From Euzebyella saccharophila (GTDB lineage Bacteria > Bacteroidota > Bacteroidia > Flavobacteriales > Flavobacteriaceae), in NCBI RefSeq assembly GCF_014855495.1, contig NZ_JACYFJ010000001.1:1302001-1366000 (forward strand): a stretch of DNA of 64,000 nucleotides, read 5' to 3'. Positions 9,588 through 18,547 of this stretch are shown here, one piece after another (the stretch's first letter is position 1; each line of letters opens with the position of its first letter). The position numbers were made by a program, and so were the translations under genes. The notes beneath the pieces were generated by a model. It searched no databases, was not told where the DNA came from, and saw nothing but the letters and a program-made list of their open reading frames with translations.

Positions 9588-10700
9588 TTAAGCATTTTCT
9601 ACAATAAGTGATGCTGCCTTGGTGCTAGCGCCCTTGCCCCCAAGTTTGCTTTCCAAGGCCGAGTAGGCTTCCAATTGCTGGTCTCTAAAGGGACCGTCTA
9701 GAATTTTACTAAGTTCATTTTTAACATTTTTCGATGTTAAATCGTTTTGGATAAGTTCCGTGACCACCTCTTTATCCATTATCAAATTGACCAAAGAAAT
9801 ATATTTAAGGGTAATTATTCTTTTGGCTATTTGGTATGAAAACCAGTTGGCTTTATAGCAGACTACTTGGGGCACCTTGAAGAGGGCGGTTTCAAGAGTG
9901 GCCGTTCCGCTGGTTACTAAGGCCGCATGTGAAATTGTCAGTAAGTTGTAAGTCTGATTACTTACAAAATTCACTTGCGGATTTTTCAAAAACGGAAGAT
10001 AGAATTCATCATCCAAGCTTGGAGCACCGGCAATGACAAATTGATAATCGGTAAAATCGGGTACAACGCTAAGCATCACGGTCAACATTTTTTGTACCTC
10101 CTGTTTTCTACTTCCGGGTAGCAGGGCGATGATGGGTTTTGTTGGGTGGAGTCCGGATTGCTTTTTAAATTCCGTCGCGTCAATTTCCTCCCTATTGTCG
10201 ATGGCATCGATTAGGGGGTGGCCCACAAAATTAACAGGGTAGCCATGTTTCTTTTCATAGAAATCCTTTTCAAAGGGGAGGATTACATACATGTGATCTA
10301 TGTCCCGCTTAATATCTTTAATTCGGCCTTCCCTAGAAGCCCAAATCTGCGGTGAAATATAATAGTTGGTGTGAAAACCGGCCTGTTTGGCCCACTTGGC
10401 TATTCTAAGGTTAAATCCTGAATAATCTATAAAAATGAGTTGATCTGGGTCAAAAGTTTTTATATCCTCTTTGCAGTACTTGATTGCCTTTGATATGGTG
10501 CCCAGGTTCATGATGACTTCCAAGAACCCCATAAAGGCCATTTCTTTATAGTGCTTGGCCAATTGCCCGCCCGCTTTTTGCATCAAGTCACCTCCCCAGC
10601 AACGAATATGGGCATTTGGATCCTTTATTTTTAAGGCTTTTATAAGGTTGGAGCCGTGTAGGTCTCCTGAAGCTTCACCGGCAATTATGTAGTACTTCAT
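9588..10700 (-). CDS. lpxB: Lipid-A-disaccharide synthase
   Basis: A 370-residue GT19 glycosyltransferase that joins UDP-2,3-diacylglucosamine and 2,3-diacylglucosamine-1-phosphate into the lipid A disaccharide at the inner membrane. Diagnostic are the N-terminal IIAGEASGDLHGSNL (residues 4-18), YYISPQIWASREGR, LLPGSRKQEV and TSGTATLETALF. The length is normal for the family. It follows the small membrane protein at 10713-10997 and surE on the minus strand, a gene order frequent in Flavobacteriaceae, and precedes the NlpC/P60-comEC pair. Confidence 0.96.
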   Translation of the reverse strand: MKYYIIAGEASGDLHGSNLIKALKIKDPNAHIRCWGGDLMQKAGGQLAKHYKEMAFMGFLEVIMNLGTISKAIKYCKEDIKTFDPDQLIFIDYSGFNLRIAKWAKQAGFHTNYYISPQIWASREGRIKDIKRDIDHMYVILPFEKDFYEKKHGYPVNFVGHPLIDAIDNREEIDATEFKKQSGLHPTKPIIALLPGSRKQEVQKMLTVMLSVVPDFTDYQFVIAGAPSLDDEFYLPFLKNPQVNFVSNQTYNLLTISHAALVTSGTATLETALFKVPQVVCYKANWFSYQIAKRIITLKYISLVNLIMDKEVVTELIQNDLTSKNVKNELSKILDGPFRDQQLEAYSALESKLGGKGASTKAASLIVENA

Positions 10701-10712
10701 CGAGGGGTGCTA

Positions 10713-10997
10713 TTAAAATACTTTGTAATACAAAATGACCATAGCTGTTAAAATAGTGGCGATAAGTACACCTTTGGCCCGTTGGTCTCTTCGTATTTTC
10801 AAAAATCCGAAAAATGCTATCAGGTTTAAAATGGCTCCTAAGGCAAGTAGGCTTCCTAAGTGTTCTTGTTCAATTGCGGCTTGAAAAGTTTCCATAATTC
10901 CGAGGTCTGAAAAAAGGAGGATGTATAGCAGTGTGCCAATAGAATTGGCAATAATGCCCACTAGAAATCCTATCATCAGTTCTTTTTTTGTGTTCAT
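10713..10997 (-). CDS. Small membrane protein of unknown function
   Basis: A 94-residue protein with three hydrophobic segments (about 8-28, 48-66 and 77-92) separated by short charged loops (IRRDQRAKG). No catalytic motif or domain is recognised. It is tightly packed between surE (16-base gap) and lpxB (12-base gap) on the same strand. Co-transcription with lpxB suggests an envelope role, but this is guilt by position only. Confidence 0.75.
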   Translation of the reverse strand: MNTKKELMIGFLVGIIANSIGTLLYILLFSDLGIMETFQAAIEQEHLGSLLALGAILNLIAFFGFLKIRRDQRAKGVLIATILTAMVILYYKVF

Positions 10998-11013
10998 TTG
11001 GTTGGTTTTTAGA

Positions 11014-11790
11014 TCAGTTAAATCCCCATTCGTTTAAACCCTGAATGGCATGGTGGGCCGTAAGGTCAAATTGGGTCGGTACTACCGAAATATAATTGTT
11101 TGCCAAGGCCCACTCGTCCGTGTCCTCACCTTTGTCCAGAAGTTCAAATTCTCCGGTTAGCCAATAATAGTCGCGGCCTGCCGGACTAGTTCTTTTGTCG
11201 AATTTTTCTTTCCAATTGGCTCTGGCCTGTCTGCATACTTTAATGCCTTTTAATTCTTCTTTTGAAGCCTTAGGAATATTTACGTTGAGTACCACTCCCT
11301 TTGGAATGCCATTTTTAAGTGCTTTTTTTACAATGGTTTTGATAGCTTTTTCAGCAGGATCAAAGTTGGCCTCCCAGCTATAATCACACAGGGAAAATCC
11401 AATGGCCGGGATACCTTCTATACCTGCCTCGATAGCAGCACTCATTGTGCCGGAGTAGATGACATTGATAGAGGAATTGGACCCATGGTTGATTCCGCTA
11501 ACGCAAATATCCGGTTTGCGGTCAAGAAGTTCCTGTAGCGCTAATTTTACACAGTCAGCCGGAGTGCCGCTACAGCTATATTCCAAAGAAGCGTCCTTTT
11601 TTTTATTTACGTTCAATTTCGTGGAAAACAAGGTGTTGTCAATGGTAATGGCATGCCCTTTACCAGATTGTGGGCTATCTGGTGCAACCACTACTACATC
11701 TCCAATTTCCTTCATATAGCTTATAAGGGCGCGCAAGCCCGGTGCCGTAATTCCATCATCATTGGTAACCAATATCAAAGGTTTTTTCAT
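11014..11790 (-). CDS. surE: 5'/3'-nucleotidase SurE
   Basis: A 258-residue metal-dependent nucleoside monophosphate phosphatase. The start is placed at the ATG at 11790, because the product then begins MKKPLILVTNDDG, the canonical SurE N-terminus with metal-binding Asp11 and Asp12; an upstream in-frame codon at 11811 would add an implausible Cys-rich heptapeptide. APDSPQSGKGHA (metal/substrate Ser region) and SGINHGSN (conserved metal-binding Asn) are also present. Its sigma-A -7 box lies 18 bases upstream. It heads the surE / membrane protein / lpxB set and is divergent from the prc-like gene. Confidence 0.95.
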   Translation of the reverse strand: MKKPLILVTNDDGITAPGLRALISYMKEIGDVVVVAPDSPQSGKGHAITIDNTLFSTKLNVNKKKDASLEYSCSGTPADCVKLALQELLDRKPDICVSGINHGSNSSINVIYSGTMSAAIEAGIEGIPAIGFSLCDYSWEANFDPAEKAIKTIVKKALKNGIPKGVVLNVNIPKASKEELKGIKVCRQARANWKEKFDKRTSPAGRDYYWLTGEFELLDKGEDTDEWALANNYISVVPTQFDLTAHHAIQGLNEWGFN

Positions 11791-11808
11791 ACAGGATAAT
11801 TTCTGGCA

Positions 11809-11816
11809 CAAAAATA
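11809..11816 (-). promoter_or_regulatory. Sigma-A -7 box for surE
   Basis: TATTTTTG on the minus strand matches TAnnTTTG, 18 bases before the surE ATG. No clear -33 TTTG was found at the expected distance. Confidence 0.5.
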
Positions 11817-11980
11817 CGTTTTACAAAAGATATCGGCCTTCGTTCGTTTAACAAAATATTAATGGCACTCGCAAAGAGGTGGCATGGTTTTTTCTGTATC
11901 TTAGGGAATTCATTAGTTTTAACTAAGAAATCCCGATCGTTTTGCGAACGGTTTTTTAGAAAAATCGAAATAAAGTTTGT

Positions 11981-14119
11981 ATGAAAAGAAATCTTGCCTA
12001 TATACTTGGGGTAATGCTTATTTCAGTGGCCTCCTGCGGTTTCACCAATAAGTCTTTTGAAAATGATGATAAGGATAAGTTACTTCTCGATTTAATAACG
12101 TACGTACTACAAAAAGGCCATTATGAGCCAAAGGATATCAACGATGATTTTTCAGTAAGTATTTTTAATGATTTTCTGGATGTTATAGATCCTACCAAAA
12201 GATATTTTCTCGAAAGTGATATTAAGGAGTTTGAGCAGTATAAGTTTCAATTAGATGATCAAATAAAGAGCACTGATATAAGTTTCTTCAATTTGGTGTA
12301 TGATAGGCTTATGATGCGAATGGAATCTGCCAAGATACTGTATCAAGAAGTATTGGATACGCCTTTCGATTATTCAAAAAATGAAAATATCGATATAGAT
12401 TACGAAAAAATGGCATTTGCCAAGGATAAGGATGAGCTGCACGAGCGATGGAGATTACAACTTAAATATGCCACGTTAGGTACCTATGATTCTAAATTGC
12501 GCCAATTGAAAAATGGAGATGATGAGGAAAGTACTGAAGAAGGTTCTCCAAAAATAACCTCTCCAAAAGAGGCCGAAGCTTCTGCGAGGGCATCAACAAA
12601 AAAAACGTTGGATGAGTTCTTTGATTTTGTTGGTGATTTAGAGCGCAAGGATTGGTTTGTACAATATATCAATACGATTGTGGATGAGTTTGACCCCCAT
12701 ACCTTTTACTTTGCTCCAGATGACAAAGAGAAATTTGATATGAGCATGTCGGGTAAGTTTGAAGGAATCGGGGCCCGTTTACAGAAAAAGCCCGAAGGTG
12801 CCAAGATTGTAGATATCATTTCTGGGGGGCCTGTCTGGAGAGACGGTCAATTAGAGGTTGGAGATCAGATATTAAAAGTGGGCCAAGAAGGTGAAGAGCC
12901 CATTAATATAGTTGGTATGCGCCTAGATGATGCCATTAAGTTGATAAAGGGGCCTAAGGGGACCATTGTTAAACTTACAGTCAGGAAGATTGATGGGTCA
13001 ATGGAGGAGGTTTCCTTAACGCGAGACGTAGTTGAATTGGAGGAGTCCTTTGCAAAATCGGCAAATATCATTAAAGGAAATCAGAAATTCGGCCTAATAG
13101 ATTTGCCTAAGTTCTATGTTGATTTTGATGATTACACGGAAAGGAATGCAGCTACAGATGTGGCCAAAGAAGTGGAGCGTTTAAAGCAAGAAGGAGCAGA
13201 AGGCTTGATTTTGGACTTACGCGACAATGGTGGAGGTTCTTTAAAGACGGTAGTAGAAATGGCCGGACTTTTCATAAAGGATGGGCCTATTGTGCAAGTA
13301 CGCTCTTCTGGGAAAGGAAAAGATGTATACGATGATAAGGATGAACGCATTCAGTGGGATGGTCCGTTGGTAATTTTGGTGAACGAGCTTTCTGCCTCTG
13401 CATCGGAAATTTTGGCCGCAGCCATGCAAGATTATAAAAGAGCCATTGTAATTGGAAGTAAGCAGACGTTTGGTAAGGGTACCGTACAAAATGTGATACC
13501 CTTGGACAATATTGTAAGGAGCAATGAACATGGTCAACTTGGGGCTATTAAGTTAACAACTCAAAAATTCTATAGAATCAATGGTGGTTCCACCCAATTG
13601 GAAGGGGTTAAAAGTGATGTGGTGGTGCCGGATAAATATAGTTACATAGACCTTGGAGAGAGAGATCAAAGTAATCCTTTAAAATGGGATAAAATTTCCC
13701 CTGCGGATTACAAGCCTTGGGAGGGTTACATCGATTATGAGCAAACGGTGGCCAATAGCACTCGTAGAATGAAAGATAACCCACAGATCAAGTTGATAGA
13801 AGAGAATGCTAAGTGGTTAAAATCACAGCAAGATGAAATGGTAATTTCCTTAAATTATGACGCCTATAAAAAGGAGGAAGAAAAGGATAAAGTAAAGTCA
13901 GATTATTTTAAAACTATCAATGACTATGATAGTAAGTTATCATTTGAGTCCTTGAAATATGAAGAAGAGTTATTTACCCAAGATTCGGTTTTAAGGGAAA
14001 AAAGAGATAGGTGGCATAAAAGTCTGGCCAAAGACGTCTACGTTGAAGAGGCCGTTAATGTTCTTCAGGATTTGAAGGTTAACAACATTAAACATGGAAA
14101 ATTAGCCGTTAAAGGATAA
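11981..14119 (+). CDS. prc: Carboxy-terminal processing (tail-specific) protease, S41 family, lipoprotein
   Basis: A 712-residue periplasmic protease. A lipoprotein signal (VMLISVASC, Cys19) precedes a helical domain, a PDZ domain (about 250-350, FEGIGARLQKK) and the S41 core. The Ser/Lys dyad is readable: SASASE places the Ser near 473 and FGKGTVQ the Lys near 499. The C-terminal part has the charged DUF3340-like extension of E. coli Prc. Such enzymes degrade proteins with exposed non-polar C-termini and trim murein hydrolases. The leader contains TAAAGTTTG immediately before the ATG, a one-base-longer variant of the -7 box. A hairpin terminator follows. Confidence 0.93.
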   Translation: MKRNLAYILGVMLISVASCGFTNKSFENDDKDKLLLDLITYVLQKGHYEPKDINDDFSVSIFNDFLDVIDPTKRYFLESDIKEFEQYKFQLDDQIKSTDISFFNLVYDRLMMRMESAKILYQEVLDTPFDYSKNENIDIDYEKMAFAKDKDELHERWRLQLKYATLGTYDSKLRQLKNGDDEESTEEGSPKITSPKEAEASARASTKKTLDEFFDFVGDLERKDWFVQYINTIVDEFDPHTFYFAPDDKEKFDMSMSGKFEGIGARLQKKPEGAKIVDIISGGPVWRDGQLEVGDQILKVGQEGEEPINIVGMRLDDAIKLIKGPKGTIVKLTVRKIDGSMEEVSLTRDVVELEESFAKSANIIKGNQKFGLIDLPKFYVDFDDYTERNAATDVAKEVERLKQEGAEGLILDLRDNGGGSLKTVVEMAGLFIKDGPIVQVRSSGKGKDVYDDKDERIQWDGPLVILVNELSASASEILAAAMQDYKRAIVIGSKQTFGKGTVQNVIPLDNIVRSNEHGQLGAIKLTTQKFYRINGGSTQLEGVKSDVVVPDKYSYIDLGERDQSNPLKWDKISPADYKPWEGYIDYEQTVANSTRRMKDNPQIKLIEENAKWLKSQQDEMVISLNYDAYKKEEEKDKVKSDYFKTINDYDSKLSFESLKYEEELFTQDSVLREKRDRWHKSLAKDVYVEEAVNVLQDLKVNNIKHGKLAVKG

Positions 14120-14142
14120 TTAAAATAATAGCAAACAATTTA

Positions 14143-14664
14143 TTAAAGCTTCAGTTTTTTCTGAAGCTTTTTTTCGTTTAAAGGAGTTTGGTAATGCTCT
14201 TTATGGTTTGCTTTGATATGTTCAAGTTTTGGGGCTATGTAGGTCTTGCAAAATGGTTTTTCCGGACCTTTTTGATAATAGTTCCTAAACTCTTCTTTAG
14301 ATGCTTTAAATGCAGAGAACAATAGGGATTGGGTTATAATCTTTTGATTGTAATTGTTTTGGAATTCACTTAAAATTTCGTCAACTTGTTCCTTTTGTTC
14401 TTGGTCAAAACAATAGATGGCAGAACGGTATTTATCTCTCATTGAATGATTGCTAGAACTTTTATGGGTTTCTAAGTGGATTTTAATGAGTTTCTTTAGT
14501 GTAATTTGCGAACCTGAAAAATGTACAATAATTGCTTCTGAAAAGGCATTGTTTCTTCCGTAGGAGGCAATAAAACCTTGGTCCACTTTTAAAACCCCTT
14601 TTATGGATTGAAAAACAGCCTCTGTACACCAATGGCATCCACCACCTAGACCAATCTTTTTCAT
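14143..14664 (-). CDS. Divergent MsrA-like peptide-methionine (S)-sulfoxide reductase
   Basis: A 173-residue MsrA-fold protein. The active-site loop reads GGGCHWC instead of GGGCFWC (catalytic Cys10), and RYRSAIYCF matches the MsrA substrate-pocket strand. The usual E(D)YHQ-Y motif is replaced by EEFRNYYQKGPEKPF, and the tail is very basic (KKLQKKLKL). It probably reduces methionine-S-sulfoxide, but the altered pocket suggests a different substrate or recycling partner. A canonical msrA-msrB pair lies about 600 bases further upstream on the same strand, separated by the DoxX-like gene and its terminator, so this paralogue has its own transcription unit. Confidence 0.82.
   Translation of the reverse strand: MKKIGLGGGCHWCTEAVFQSIKGVLKVDQGFIASYGRNNAFSEAIIVHFSGSQITLKKLIKIHLETHKSSSNHSMRDKYRSAIYCFDQEQKEQVDEILSEFQNNYNQKIITQSLLFSAFKASKEEFRNYYQKGPEKPFCKTYIAPKLEHIKANHKEHYQTPLNEKKLQKKLKL
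14145..14174 (+). terminator. Terminator of the prc-like gene
   Basis: AAAGCTTCAG (14145-14154) pairs with CTGAAGCTTT (14161-14170), loop TTTTTT, then a T run. It overlaps the last codons of the convergent msrA-like gene and may act on both strands. Confidence 0.8.
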
Positions 14665-14684
14665 AAATAGGATTTTGCTATTAC

Positions 14685-14718
14685 AAAATAAAAAGGCCTA
14701 CTATTATAAGTAGGCCTT
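14685..14718 (-). terminator. Terminator of the DoxX-like gene
   Basis: AAGGCCTACT (14693-14702) and AGTAGGCCTT (14709-14718) form a perfect 10-bp stem with a six-base loop. The T-rich tract follows on the minus strand. Confidence 0.85.
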
Positions 14719-14745
14719 AAGAATCGAAATTTACAAACGTATTCT

Positions 14746-15162
14746 TTAAGCAATTGACCTTAAAGCATTATTAGTTTCTGTTATAGCCTCTTGTTCAAGA
14801 CCTTTTTGTTCGTGCATTCTTTTACCTTGTACGTAAGTTAACCAAAGTAATATTATACAAAGTACCGCAGCTGCACCATTACCTTCCTTAGCCATTAAAT
14901 GGGCGATTATACCGAAAATAAAATTCATAAAGAATCCGGCGTACGCCCACTCGGTCATCCAATTGTTCTTGTTAAGAATAAGGACGGCCAACCCAATTAG
15001 TTGCGCTGCTCCATTTACAAATATAAGATATGGGGGATATCCTAATTTATCAAATGTTCCAACAACGGTTTCATAATTTACAAAAGAATTGACAACTGCG
15101 TATACCATAGCGATGGCGAATGAACTCAGTGCCAATAAGTAGCTTATTTTAGTAGTTTTCAT
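14746..15162 (-). CDS. DoxX-like integral membrane protein
   Basis: A 138-residue protein with four hydrophobic segments (about 6-26, 46-64, 72-90 and 94-112). The KLGYPPYLIFVNGAAQLIGL stretch is typical of DoxX-like (DUF) proteins of Bacteroidota. Function is unknown; DoxX relatives have been linked to quinone or thiol redox chemistry at the membrane. Its place between two msrA genes fits a redox or oxidative-stress role, but only by position. It has its own terminator. Confidence 0.7.
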   Translation of the reverse strand: MKTTKISYLLALSSFAIAMVYAVVNSFVNYETVVGTFDKLGYPPYLIFVNGAAQLIGLAVLILNKNNWMTEWAYAGFFMNFIFGIIAHLMAKEGNGAAAVLCIILLWLTYVQGKRMHEQKGLEQEAITETNNALRSIA

Positions 15163-15281
15163 AGATATGGGATTTTTAAATCTATTCTAAAATTACCACT
15201 AAGCTATTCATTTTGCTGCCTCAGCGTCGGTGGTTGACTAATTACTATAGACAAGTGGCAATTTTCTTAAGGGTAGTTGGG

Positions 15282-15821
15282 CTATGCTAAATTTTCAGCA
15301 TGCATTTTTCTAAATTTTGCCAGTTTAGGAGTGATCACCGCACTACAATAGCCTTGTTCCGTATTATTTCTATAATAATCTTGATGGTAATCTTCTGCTT
15401 CATAAAATATCTGAGCTTCTGATATTTCCGTTACAATGGGGTCATTATAATAAGGCTGCATCTCTTTAAGTACCTCCTCTGCAATTTGTTTTTGATCTTT
15501 ATCATGATAAAAAATGACCGATCTATACTGTGTACCCACATCTCCTCCTTGTCTGTTCAAGGTTGTAGGGTCATGGCTGGTCATGAAAATTGATAATAAA
15601 TCTTTATAGGCAATAATACTTGGGTCAAAACTTACCTGTACTACTTCTGCATGTCCCGTTAAACCGGAACAGACCTCTCTGTAAGTGGGTTTGCCAGGGG
15701 CATTTCCTCCGCTGTATCCAGATATAACTTTCTCTACGCCTTTTAAATTCTGCAAAAGTGCTTCTACGCACCAAAAACAACCACCACCTATAGTGGCGAT
15801 TTCGGTATTTGATTTACTCAT
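15282..15821 (-). CDS. msrA: Peptide-methionine (S)-S-oxide reductase
   Basis: A 179-residue canonical MsrA. GGGCFWC holds catalytic Cys15, followed by GYSGG, the GHAEVVQV strand, HDPTTLNRQG, YRSVIFYH and the EDYHQDYY motif. It reduces the S-epimer of methionine sulfoxide in oxidised proteins, with thioredoxin as reductant. It overlaps the 3' end of msrB by eight bases, so both stereospecific reductases come from one message with msrB first. Confidence 0.97.
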   Translation of the reverse strand: MSKSNTEIATIGGGCFWCVEALLQNLKGVEKVISGYSGGNAPGKPTYREVCSGLTGHAEVVQVSFDPSIIAYKDLLSIFMTSHDPTTLNRQGGDVGTQYRSVIFYHDKDQKQIAEEVLKEMQPYYNDPIVTEISEAQIFYEAEDYHQDYYRNNTEQGYCSAVITPKLAKFRKMHAENLA

Positions 15822-16275
15822 GTGTTGATTCTTCTTTTTGTAATTCTAATGATTCTGAGTTTACGCAATATCTGAGGCCGCTAGGTTCTGGTCCATCAGG
15901 GAAAACATGTCCTAAATGGGCATCACAGGTATTGCACATTACTTCAACGCGTACCATTCCAAAGGCGGTATCCTTTTCGTATTTAATGGCGTTCTCCTTA
16001 ATAGGCTGTGTAAAACTTGGCCAGCCTGTACCGGATTCAAACTTTATGGTAGAATTAAAAAGGGGGGTGTCACAACAAATACAATTGTACTTTCCGGCCT
16101 CGTGGGCGCTACAAAGTGCTCCGGTATGCGCTCTTTCTGTTCCCTTTTTTCGGGTGATGTAAAACTGCTCTGGTGTTAAAAGTTCCTGCCACTCTTTTTC
16201 GGTCTTCTCTACACGTTTGTCAGGTGTGGGATTTCCCTTTACACTAAAATTAATAACTTCCTTCCATGTAATCAT
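15814..16275 (-). CDS. msrB: Peptide-methionine (R)-S-oxide reductase
   Basis: A 153-residue MsrB, acting on the R-epimer of methionine sulfoxide. Two CxxC pairs (CICC and CNTC) form the zinc site; GTGWPSF and GHVFPDGP are family motifs, and RYCVNSESL carries the catalytic Cys. The start is the ATG at 16275 (MITWKEV); the in-frame codon at 16281 is TTG and less likely. It overlaps msrA by eight bases and comes first in the pair. No terminator is visible between them. Confidence 0.96.
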   Translation of the reverse strand: MITWKEVINFSVKGNPTPDKRVEKTEKEWQELLTPEQFYITRKKGTERAHTGALCSAHEAGKYNCICCDTPLFNSTIKFESGTGWPSFTQPIKENAIKYEKDTAFGMVRVEVMCNTCDAHLGHVFPDGPEPSGLRYCVNSESLELQKEESTHE

Positions 16276-16422
16276 ACTCAATTATTTTTATAAAACAATA
16301 TAGAAAAGGTTCCTAAACCAACCTATCCCTTTAGCGAAAATTTAGGCTGTTAATACAGGTTATTGGTCGGATTTTGGTTAACATCCTTTCAAGTTTAAAA
16401 TTAAATTCTGATCGACTAGATC

Positions 16423-16452
16423 TTTGCATAGCTGTGTAATTATCTATTTTTG
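16423..16452 (+). promoter_or_regulatory. Sigma-A promoter placed directly on the endonuclease start
   Basis: TTTG (16423-16426), an 18-base spacer and TATTTTTG (16445-16452) match the Bacteroidota promoter. Only six bases separate the -7 box from the ATG at 16459, so the transcript should be leaderless or nearly so. Confidence 0.7.
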
Positions 16453-16458
16453 CCCAGT

Positions 16459-17259
16459 ATGAAAAAGAGAACTATTTATTCTGTTTTGGTGATATGTTGT
16501 GTAGTAGGATTCTGGATATTTGAGAACTTCTACACACCGGCTACTTACTCGGATGAAGCCATACCGGCGTTTAGAACTGATATATCTCGAGATTTTATGC
16601 CGCAGTCTACTACAGGTGACATTGTTGAACATAATTACTACACTCTTTCCTATAACGAACCCTATGAACAGGCAGAATGGGTGGCTTACACATTAAAAAA
16701 AGAACATCTCACCAGTGACCAACGAAAGAGGCCATTTTTTATAGAAGACCCTAAAGTAAAAACAAAATCTGCTGATTGGCGTAACTATAGAGGTTCTGGA
16801 TACGATAGAGGACATCTTTGCCCCGCAGGGGATAGGCGCTTTTCTAAGCAAGCCTACGATGAAACTTTTTACACCAGCAATATAAGTCCTCAAAACCGTG
16901 CTTTTAATTCCGGAATTTGGAATCGCCTTGAAATTGAAGTAAGAAATATGGCCCGAAGATATGGTGAAATATTTGTGGTAACAGCGGGTGTTTTGGAAGA
17001 CGGACTGGAAGAGATAGGAGAGGAAGATGTTGATGTACCTACATATTACTACAAGATATTGGCCAGGCGGGATTCTGACGGACCTAAAATGTTGGGTTTT
17101 CTATTTTTAGGGCGTGAAAGTAAAAGGCCACTACAAGAGTTTGCGGTGCCTGTAGATGAAATTGAAAAGAGAACGGGCATCGATTTTTTTGAAAACCTAC
17201 CGGAGGAGCTGGAAAAAAAGTTGGAAGCAAAAAATAATGTTGCCGATTGGAAATTCTAA
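16459..17259 (+). CDS. Secreted or membrane-anchored DNA/RNA non-specific endonuclease
   Basis: A 266-residue nuclease of the DNA/RNA non-specific endonuclease (NUC) family. One hydrophobic N-terminal segment (about 4-22) acts as signal or anchor. The active-site motif YDRGHLCPAGDR (His general base) and the metal-binding region NISPQNRAFNSGIWNRLE are intact, so it is predicted active with a divalent metal. The ATG at 16459 is preferred over the in-frame TTG at 16450, which lies inside the -7 box. The 3' end overlaps that of rodA by four bases. An exported nuclease would serve nucleic-acid scavenging or extracellular DNA removal. Confidence 0.92.
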   Translation: MKKRTIYSVLVICCVVGFWIFENFYTPATYSDEAIPAFRTDISRDFMPQSTTGDIVEHNYYTLSYNEPYEQAEWVAYTLKKEHLTSDQRKRPFFIEDPKVKTKSADWRNYRGSGYDRGHLCPAGDRRFSKQAYDETFYTSNISPQNRAFNSGIWNRLEIEVRNMARRYGEIFVVTAGVLEDGLEEIGEEDVDVPTYYYKILARRDSDGPKMLGFLFLGRESKRPLQEFAVPVDEIEKRTGIDFFENLPEELEKKLEAKNNVADWKF

Positions 17260-18539
17260 ATTCCCTCTTTCAATCGGTTGGCATCGAGCTTTAGAAAAAC
17301 AAAGAGCAGTGCCGTAAAGAATAAAAGTCCTGAACCGCCATAACTGAAAAACGGCAGTGGTATCCCAATGGTTGGCAAGATTCCAATTACCATCCCAATA
17401 TTTATAAAATAATGGATAAGCAAAATAGAAACAACTCCATACCCATACATTCTACTAAAATCTGTTTTTTGCCTTTCGGCCAAATAGACCAATCGTAATA
17501 GAAGCAGGGTGAAGAGTAGGACAACGGTTGCGGTTCCAATAAATCCCCATTCTTCACCTACGGTCGTAAAAATATAATCTGAATGTTGCTCTGGTACAAA
17601 ATCTCCCTTGGTACGGGTGCCTTCTAAAAAACCTTTTCCAAAAAAACCTCCAGATTCTATCGCCTTTTCGGACTGGTAGGTATTATAGCCTATGGTTTTT
17701 CTTATTTGCTCCAATTTATTTGGGTCTTTTTCCAATCGTAGCCAAAGGCTAAAACGGTCTCTGTGGCGCTGTTCAAAAACATTATTGAAAACAAAATTTA
17801 CGCTAAGAGAAAATAAAATGGTTACAATGACGGCAAGGGACAAGGGTATAACTGGTACCCTGAATTTTTTATTTTTCAAAAGAAAAAACAGAATCAAAAT
17901 AAGAGCGATGAATATGACGACCCAAATAGTACCAAACATCAAGGTGCTAATAAAGGTTAAAATAGCCAACATGGCAATACCAAGATAGTAGAGGGGCAGA
18001 CCTTCCCTAAAAATGACAAAGGTCAATGAGAAGAATACCAGTGCACTACCTGGGTCTGGCTGGGGTATGATGAGAATTGCGGGAATTAGTATAATGGCAA
18101 AGGCATATATTTGGTCCTTACGCCTTTTGATATCCGTTTGGATATCACTAAGATATTTGGCCAAGGCCAAGGCCGTTGCTACCTTGGCAAGTTCAGAAGG
18201 CTGGAAATTGAAAAAACCTAAATTGTACCAAGAAGTGGCCCCAGATATTGTTTTGCCAAAGACAAAAAGGCCTAGTAGCAATACTAGACAGATAATATAA
18301 AGCAAACTGGAAAAACGTTCGTAAAAACTGGCTTCCAATGCTAATAAAATAACGATGGAAGCAAAGCTTGCCAAAATAAAAAATAACTGTTTGCCATGCA
18401 GCGCACCAAAATCGAAGATGGAAGAATCGGCTTCAGAGAAAGTACTGGAATAGATGTTTACCCATCCAATGGTTACCAATAATAAATAAAAAAGAACGGT
18501 TAACCAATCAACCCTTTTAAGTACACTTTTGCCTGCCAT
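17256..18539 (-). CDS. rodA: Rod shape-determining protein RodA (SEDS glycosyltransferase)
   Basis: A 427-residue SEDS-family protein with about ten membrane segments. RodA polymerises glycan strands of the lateral wall together with PBP2. FQPSELAKVATALALAKYL starts at residue 112, PDPGSALVF contains a conserved Asp, and GIPLPFFSYGGSG near the C-terminus is a family signature. It is last in the mreB-mreC-mreD-mrdA-rodA set, eight bases after mrdA. Confidence 0.96.
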   Translation of the reverse strand: MAGKSVLKRVDWLTVLFYLLLVTIGWVNIYSSTFSEADSSIFDFGALHGKQLFFILASFASIVILLALEASFYERFSSLLYIICLVLLLGLFVFGKTISGATSWYNLGFFNFQPSELAKVATALALAKYLSDIQTDIKRRKDQIYAFAIILIPAILIIPQPDPGSALVFFSLTFVIFREGLPLYYLGIAMLAILTFISTLMFGTIWVVIFIALILILFFLLKNKKFRVPVIPLSLAVIVTILFSLSVNFVFNNVFEQRHRDRFSLWLRLEKDPNKLEQIRKTIGYNTYQSEKAIESGGFFGKGFLEGTRTKGDFVPEQHSDYIFTTVGEEWGFIGTATVVLLFTLLLLRLVYLAERQKTDFSRMYGYGVVSILLIHYFINIGMVIGILPTIGIPLPFFSYGGSGLLFFTALLFVFLKLDANRLKEGI

Positions 18540-18547
18540 AGTTGCGG

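Noticed and set aside
11871-11900. TGGCAC/TGGCAT words upstream of the prc-like gene as sigma-54 promoters
   Set aside because: The required GC at twelve bases from GG is missing in each case.
11950-11980. TAAAGTTTG as a promoter directly on the prc ATG
   Set aside because: The spacing inside the box is one base too long and no -33 element is visible; kept only as a remark in the gene entry.
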